A stretch of 17,764 nt of DNA from Chloroflexota bacterium (lineage in GTDB: Bacteria; Chloroflexota; Chloroflexia; Thermomicrobiales; UBA6265): NCBI GenBank assembly GCA_023423795.1, contig JAFAEX010000105.1, positions 1 through 17,764 of the forward strand, in the 5' to 3' direction. The notes beneath the pieces were generated by a model. The model searched no databases. It worked only from the letters and a program-made list of their open reading frames with translations, and was not told the DNA's origin. A program made the position numbers and the translations under genes. Positions within the stretch are counted from its first letter, which is position 1. Each line of letters begins with the position of its first letter. This document shows, piece after piece, positions 14,059-17,764 of the stretch.

Positions 14059-15036
14059 ATGATCGGAAACGTCTCTTCCCGGTGGCCTCGGCGTGGCCGC
14101 CTGTTCGGCGTCGCGGCACTGGCGTTCGTGCTGGTGCTCGGGTTGCTGCTCGACGGGTTCGCCCCGTCCGGGGTCGTCGCCGAAAAGCGGGGCAACCAGC
14201 GCGAGGGCAGCGGCCGGATCGTCAACGGCACGAGGGTGCCGCAGGGCAAGTACCGGTTCATGGTCTTCATCGAGATCGACATCGGTGGCGGATTCGCCAT
14301 CTCCTGCGGCGGCTCGTTGCTCGACGCGACGCACGTGCTGACCGCCGCCCACTGCACCGAGAACCTCGAAACGGGCCAGGTGTTCCCGCCGAGCGCCTAC
14401 ATGCTGCTGTTCGGACAGGTCGATCTGCGGCGGGGTTTCGCCTGCGCCACCTGCCTTCGGGGCGTGACCAACGTCGCCGTCCACCCCGGCTGGGCGCCGC
14501 CGTCCACCAACGACGCCGCGGTGTTGACGCTGGATGCCCCGGCGCCGGCGGGCATCGCGCAGCCGATCGAGTTGGTCGCCGCCGGCGGCGGCAACGAACC
14601 CGCCGGGCGCTCCGTGCAGGTCGCCGGTTGGGGCGCAACCTCCACCGGCGGCCCATCGTCGAACGTGCTGCTGGAAACGCGGCTCGCCCTCGTGGGCGAC
14701 GCGGCGTGCGCGGCGGTCTGGGGAGCCAATTTTGACCCGGCGACGATGGTGTGCGCGTCCGGACCGCAAACCGACTCCTGTCAGGGCGACAGCGGCGGGC
14801 CGCTCTTCGTGGCGGCGGCGCAGGGCCAGGATCGCGATGCGGATGTCGATGCGGAGAAGAAGCGGAAGAAGAAGCGCCGGCCGCGTCCGGTTCCGCCCGT
14901 CCCGGCGGTCCAGGCCGTCCAGCTCGGCGTCGTCAGTTTCGGCGCCGCCTGCGCCGACCCGGTCTTCCCCGGCGTCTACACCCGCCTCAGCGACCCGGCG
15001 ACCAACGCCTTCATCCGTCAGGCTGCCGGCCTCTGA
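14059..15036 (+). CDS. Secreted trypsin-like serine protease (S1 family) with polybasic insert
   Basis: 325 residues. The ATG at 14059 has GGGGGAGG 6 nt upstream. An in-frame ATG at 14017 has a weaker site, and the 14 extra codons are AT-rich unlike the gene. Residues 15-32 are the signal helix. SGR53-IVNG is a canonical activation site, so it is made as a zymogen. The catalytic triad is His98 (TAAHC), Asp152 (TNDAAVLTL) and Ser245 (CQGDSGGP). The Asp six residues before Ser245 and the late Gly in FPGVYTRL predict cleavage after Arg/Lys. Between Ser245 and the next strand (LGVVSFG) there is an insert, about 254-288, with acidic residues, eight basic residues in a row (267-274) and a Pro-rich part. 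The targets are unknown. Confidence 0.92.
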   Translation: MIGNVSSRWPRRGRLFGVAALAFVLVLGLLLDGFAPSGVVAEKRGNQREGSGRIVNGTRVPQGKYRFMVFIEIDIGGGFAISCGGSLLDATHVLTAAHCTENLETGQVFPPSAYMLLFGQVDLRRGFACATCLRGVTNVAVHPGWAPPSTNDAAVLTLDAPAPAGIAQPIELVAAGGGNEPAGRSVQVAGWGATSTGGPSSNVLLETRLALVGDAACAAVWGANFDPATMVCASGPQTDSCQGDSGGPLFVAAAQGQDRDADVDAEKKRKKKRRPRPVPPVPAVQAVQLGVVSFGAACADPVFPGVYTRLSDPATNAFIRQAAGL

Positions 15037-15039
15037 CGA

Positions 15040-15062
15040 CCACCCCGTACCGTTCCGGGTGG
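15040..15062 (+). terminator. Weak hairpin after the protease gene
   Basis: A 6-bp stem CCACCC/GGGTGG (15040-15045 with 15057-15062) has an 11-nt loop and begins 4 nt after the protease stop. It is short and has no T-run, so the terminator call is tentative. Confidence 0.3.
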
Positions 15063-15168
15063 GCATTGCATTGACCGGACGGCTGATGGCTGGTATCCCC
15101 GTTGCGGCGCCGCGCGCGGGTGGCCCGTGCGCCCCTGCGCGGAAGCCCGGCGTCGCGAAGGGGTGCGC

Positions 15169-15552
15169 GTGACCGTTGCCTTCGATCATTGCATCGTGTT
15201 CGCCGACGACGCCCGGGTGTCGGCAACGTTCCTCGCGACGCTGTTCGGCCTGCCGGAGCCGGTCGCGTGGGGGCCGTTCGTGTCGGTGACGCTGGAGGGC
15301 GGCGTCGTCATCCAGTTCGCCGCGCCGGGCATCGAGGTGCAGCCGCAGCACTACGCCTTCCGCGTCGGCGAGGACGCGTTCGACGCGATCTACGGGCGCA
15401 TCCTCGAACATGGCATGGAGCACTGGGCCGACCCGCGCCGGGAGCAGCCGGGAACGTTCAACCGCGCCAACGGCGGGCGCGGCGTCTACTTCCGGGACCC
15501 GGCCGGGCACGGGTTGGAGATCCTGACGCGGCCGGACGGCGCGCCGGGGTGA
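15169..15552 (+). CDS. VOC-family protein (glyoxalase/dioxygenase fold)
   Basis: 127 residues, the standard length for a single-chain VOC protein. It starts FDHCIVFADD and ends GVYFRDPAGHGLEILTRP, the two signature segments. Possible metal ligands in the usual places are His7, His61 (QHYAFRV) and Glu117 (LEIL), so a metal-dependent enzyme is likely, but the family spans glyoxalases, dioxygenases and drug-binding proteins and no reaction can be named. The GTG at 15169 has AAGGGG 5 nt upstream; a GTG at 15127 would add 14 residues with no similarity to the fold. It probably stands alone, with a hairpin-rich spacer on each side. Confidence 0.85.
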   Translation: MTVAFDHCIVFADDARVSATFLATLFGLPEPVAWGPFVSVTLEGGVVIQFAAPGIEVQPQHYAFRVGEDAFDAIYGRILEHGMEHWADPRREQPGTFNRANGGRGVYFRDPAGHGLEILTRPDGAPG

Positions 15553-15960
15553 GGAGCCGGCTGCTCGGCCAGATTCCTGCTGGCAGGCGCAACGGGCTCC
15601 CGTCAACCGAAACCCGCACGACGCGGCCCGTCGCGGCCCGCATTCCCTCATACGACATCCGGCTATTCGCCGCCGTTTCGCCTGGCCGTGGCGCGGTGCG
15701 TTCGTAGGGGAGGGACCCGTGCCTTCCCGCGTCCGTACGCGGATTCGGGCGTGGGAGGGCACGGGTTCCTTCCCTACGACCGGCGAGCGGAGTTCCGCAC
15801 CGAACAACCGGATTTCGTGTCACTCAGCAAACGGCTGGCGAATGCTGCGCCGGTCGTCGGATCGGCGTCCGGCCGAACCGATCCCGGTTGGGCCGTGCCC
15901 CGCCGCCGCGGGCAACCCCCCGAGATTCCGTGAGGGTTCCGTATCGGCGGGCGTTCCGGA
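15553..15960. other. Gene-free spacer between the VOC and MarR genes
   Basis: The 408-bp spacer between convergent genes holds no convincing open frame. It contains the palindromic element at 15702-15779, and at 15905-15930 a sequence resembling the right arm of the inverted repeat at 3415-3456. Nothing else is recognised. Confidence 0.6.
15702..15779. repeat. 78-bp dispersed palindromic element (TCGTAGGG-type)
   Basis: The left arm 15702-15728 and right arm 15753-15779 are 27 nt each and match at 24 of 27; all three differences are transitions, so they still pair as G-U in RNA. The spacer is 24 nt. The left end (GTTCGTAGGGGAGGGAC, from 15700) recurs exactly at 6140-6156. Elements bounded by CGTAGGG...CCCTACG are a common kind of intergenic palindrome in Chloroflexota genomes, as far as I recall. 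Confidence 0.8.
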
Positions 15961-16500
15961 TCAGCCGGCGTCGCCGCCTGGAACGTCCGGGCATGCGAGC
16001 GGGTCGGCCGCCTCGGGCAGGTCGGGCGTCAGTTTGCGGAGCAGATCGAGGAGGGCGCGGCGCTCGCCGGCGTCGAGGTCGGCGGTGGACGGGGAGCCGG
16101 CGAACATGCGTGCCTGCACCTCGGCCGCCGTGGCCGCGCCGGCCGGGGTGAGCCGCAGCCGCTTCATCCGCCGGTCGTGCGGATCGGGCGCGCGTTCGAC
16201 CAGCCCGCGCTCTTCCAGCCGGTTCACCAGCCCGGTGACGTTGGAGCGGTCGCAGGCGAGGATGGCGGCCACCTCGCACATGGCGCGCGGCTGCCCGAGC
16301 TGGCGCAGGAGGATCGCCTGCTGCGGGGTCAGCCCGACCTCGGCGGCAACCACCGCGATCCGGGCGCGCAGCAGATCGACGAGCGAGAGCAGCCGCTGGT
16401 CGATCTCGGCCTGGACGACCGCGCACGGCCCCGGGTCGGCGAACGCGGGCGCTTCGGCCGGGGCGACGCGGTCGGTGCGTGCGCCGAAGATGGTTGACAT
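15961..16500 (-). CDS. MarR-family transcriptional regulator
   Basis: 179 residues, at the upper end of the MarR range. The winged helix spans about 55-122: LTPQQAILLRQLGQPRAM, the recognition helix CDRSNVTGLVNRLEERGLVER, and the wing DPHDRRMKRLRLTPAG, all typical. It has Cys at 26, 75, 83 and 170; Cys75 and Cys83 are close to the DNA-reading helix, so redox sensing is possible but unproven. The ATG at 16500 gives MSTIFGA; GAGGG lies about 7-8 nt upstream. It is divergent from an F420-type oxidoreductase, and the spacer has two TTGA-N5-TCAA sites, one over its own start codon. It most likely represses both genes until a small aromatic compound or oxidant is present. Confidence 0.92.
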   Translation of the reverse strand: MSTIFGARTDRVAPAEAPAFADPGPCAVVQAEIDQRLLSLVDLLRARIAVVAAEVGLTPQQAILLRQLGQPRAMCEVAAILACDRSNVTGLVNRLEERGLVERAPDPHDRRMKRLRLTPAGAATAAEVQARMFAGSPSTADLDAGERRALLDLLRKLTPDLPEAADPLACPDVPGGDAG

Positions 16501-16522
16501 TCTCAATTACCCTCGCTAGCAT
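16494..16522 (+). promoter_or_regulatory. Promoter of the F420-type oxidoreductase gene
   Basis: A perfect -35 TTGACA (16494-16499), a 17-nt spacer and the -10 TAGCAT (16517-16522) predict a start near 16529. The -35 box is part of the first TTGA-N5-TCAA site. Confidence 0.7.
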
Positions 16523-16544
16523 TCGGCATTGTTGAGTATATCAA
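16494..16544. promoter_or_regulatory. Two TTGA-N5-TCAA sites, probable MarR operators
   Basis: Site 1 (16494-16506, TTGACATTCTCAA) overlaps the -35 box and the marR start codon. Site 2 (16532-16544, TTGAGTATATCAA) lies just after the predicted transcript start. The centres are 38 bp apart. The same half-sites and spacing in both, placed to block both directions, fit a dimeric MarR repressor. Confidence 0.65.
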
Positions 16545-16582
16545 CTATCGGCGCGGGCGGCCGACGTGAAGAGGGAGACGCC

Positions 16583-16987
16583 GTGTTCACCGACGAGGAG
16601 ATCGCCTGTCTGGGTTCGCAGCGGCTGGCGCGGCTGGCGACGGTGGCGAGCGACGGTCAGCCGGCGGTCGATGCCGTGGGGTTCCAATTCGACGGCGAAC
16701 GGTTCTTCATCGGCGGCCACATGCTGGCGCGGTCGCGCACGTACCGCAACATCGCCGCCGGCAATCCGCTGGTCGCGCCGATCATCGACGACCTGGCGGC
16801 GGTCGATCCGTGGACGCCGCGCGGGATCGAGGTCCACGGCACGGCCGAGATCGTGGCCCGCGCGGGGATGTTCGGTCCCGGCGAGTATTTCGCGATTGCG
16901 CCGCGCGTGACCTGGAGTTGGGGCGACGTCGCGCCGGCGTTCGCCACGGGCGTTGCGCCGCACCGGATCGTGTGGCCCGCCCGCTGA
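16583..16987 (+). CDS. PPOX-class F420-dependent oxidoreductase (split barrel)
   Basis: 134 residues, the length of small split-barrel flavin/deazaflavin enzymes. VFTDEEIACLGSQRLARLATVASDGQP at the start, then VGFQFDGERFFIGGHMLARSRTYRN, VAPIIDDLAAVDPWTPRGIEVHGTAEIV and a C-terminal WSWG, match the F420-dependent group rather than classical pyridoxamine phosphate oxidases. It probably reduces small organic compounds with F420H2 in the cytoplasm; the substrate is unknown. The GTG at 16583 has GAGGGAG 5 nt upstream. It is controlled from the shared promoter region with the divergent MarR gene, which suggests a detoxification role. It also implies the host makes F420. Confidence 0.85.
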   Translation: MFTDEEIACLGSQRLARLATVASDGQPAVDAVGFQFDGERFFIGGHMLARSRTYRNIAAGNPLVAPIIDDLAAVDPWTPRGIEVHGTAEIVARAGMFGPGEYFAIAPRVTWSWGDVAPAFATGVAPHRIVWPAR

Positions 16988-17033
16988 TCCAATCGGTGGC
17001 ATCCGTCGTGACCTGTCGTATCGGCAGGGGCTG

Positions 17034-17054
17034 CCCGCGCCACGCTGGCGCGGG
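17034..17054 (+). terminator. Hairpin between the oxidoreductase and DinB-like genes
   Basis: A perfect 9-bp stem CCCGCGCCA/TGGCGCGGG (17034-17042 with 17046-17054) has a 3-nt loop, 46 nt after the oxidoreductase stop and 35 nt before the next start. It may end or partly end the first transcript. Confidence 0.5.
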
Positions 17055-17089
17055 TAAACCGTTGCGTTCCGTTCGAAAAGGAGACCTTC

Positions 17090-17662
17090 GTGACCTTGAC
17101 CGTTGATGCACCCGTCCTCGACATCATGGCCATCATCGAGCAGCGGCGCCCGGCGCTGGAGCAGGTCGCGGACGTCGATTTCCGCGACCTGCCGCGGCTG
17201 ACGAACGAGACGTTCGACCGGCTGGACGCGCTGGCGGCCGACATCGACGACGCGGCGGTCGTCCTCGTCCCCGAGGACCCGCAGGCCGACCCGGCCGAGG
17301 GTGCGCCGTGGACGTTCGGCCACGTCATCGTGCACCTGACGGCAGGGCTGGAGGAGAACGCCGCCCTCGCCAACACGCTGGCGCGGGGCGCGGAGGTGAC
17401 GGGACGGCCGCGCTACGAGACGCCGTGGGAGGAGGTCACCACCGCGGAGCAGGTGCGGCGGCGGCTGACCGAGAGCCGGCGGATGACGCTGGCACTGCTG
17501 GAGGGGTGGCCGGACGAGCCGCACCTCGGCAACGTCCACGAGCACGCGTATTTCTGGACGACCAACGCCGTGGCCTACCACCTGCTCGGCATCGCCCACG
17601 CGCAGGATCACCTCGGGCAACTCGCCGAGATCCGGCGGCAGGTCGGGCTGGCGGCGGTGTAG
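17090..17662 (+). CDS. DinB-like metal-binding four-helix protein
   Basis: 190 residues, mostly helical. WTFGHVIVHLTAG (His78, His82) and a C-terminal HAQDHLGQLAEIRRQ (His170-X3-His174) fit the DinB/YfiT fold, which uses three His to hold a metal ion. Many relatives are thiol transferases for bacillithiol or mycothiol, others have no known reaction. The GTG at 17090 follows AAAAGGAG. It comes after the oxidoreductase on the same strand with a hairpin in between, so co-transcription is open. The exact family within the DinB superfamily is not certain. Confidence 0.8.
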   Translation: MTLTVDAPVLDIMAIIEQRRPALEQVADVDFRDLPRLTNETFDRLDALAADIDDAAVVLVPEDPQADPAEGAPWTFGHVIVHLTAGLEENAALANTLARGAEVTGRPRYETPWEEVTTAEQVRRRLTESRRMTLALLEGWPDEPHLGNVHEHAYFWTTNAVAYHLLGIAHAQDHLGQLAEIRRQVGLAAV

Positions 17663-17764
17663 CAACGGCGCGGCCTCTGGCGGTTGCCCCGTTGATGCGG
17701 CCATGGGACGCCCGGGGTTGACGGCGGTTGCCAACGTTGTCCGGGCATCGGCGGGGCGGGCGCG
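17663..17764. other. Tail of the window, no gene seen
   Basis: The last 102 bases hold no convincing start of a gene. A weak inverted repeat (CAACGG ... CCGTTG, 17663-17695) after the DinB-like stop could be a terminator but is short. Confidence 0.4.

Noticed and set aside
16516..16544. - strand promoter for marR (TTGATA with 17-nt spacer to TGCTAG)
   Set aside because: The -10 is poor, and the predicted start would fall after the ribosome binding site of marR, so it was not listed as a feature.

Overview
This is a GC-rich window (roughly 70% G+C by eye) with a bacterial layout: 14 calls for protein-coding genes on both strands, no rRNA or tRNA seen, and many palindromic sequences between genes. 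Three things point to a Chloroflexota/Thermomicrobia-like genome: an F420-type split-barrel oxidoreductase, a sugar-type ABC operon with no ATPase and a Tat-exported binding protein, and secreted proteins of a style common in that group. This assignment is inference from gene style, not from a marker gene.

Left part (1-3600, + strand): the end of a secreted amicyanin-like blue copper protein, a strong hairpin, a second secreted protein with a CHRD-like front half and a C-terminal cupredoxin domain, then a soluble PAS-GAF histidine kinase with no response regulator beside it. About 520 bp without a gene follow. They hold several hairpins and a striking AT-rich 11-bp tandem repeat built on CGAATAAA.

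Middle (3600-7960): a DMT/EamA exporter and a MocR-type (GntR-aminotransferase) regulator are divergent and probably form a regulator/target pair. Next, on the - strand, are an AviRa-like 23S rRNA methyltransferase and a small secreted protein with a clear extended -10 promoter.

Uptake locus (7965-13807, - strand): a promoter whose -10 and start site are covered by a perfect 24-bp palindrome drives a Tat-exported solute-binding protein, two MalF/MalG-type permeases and a nucleoside hydrolase. A LacI-family regulator follows in the same direction. There is no ATPase gene, as is usual where one shared ATPase serves many CUT1 systems. The hydrolase suggests a nucleoside or nucleoside-like cargo. 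Two stem-loops, one with 30-bp arms, separate the binding-protein gene from the permeases, and a 123-bp near-palindrome lies between the hydrolase and lacI.

Right part (13930-17764): a secreted trypsin-like protease with an odd polybasic insert behind an AT-rich leader; a VOC-family protein; a 78-bp palindromic element that shares one arm with a site near 6140; then a divergent pair, a MarR regulator and an F420-type oxidoreductase, whose shared promoter carries two TTGA-N5-TCAA sites; and last a DinB-like protein.

I see no mobile-element genes, CRISPR array or obvious new multi-gene system. The most unusual material is non-coding: the CGAATAAA array, the interspersed palindromes and the well-placed candidate operators.
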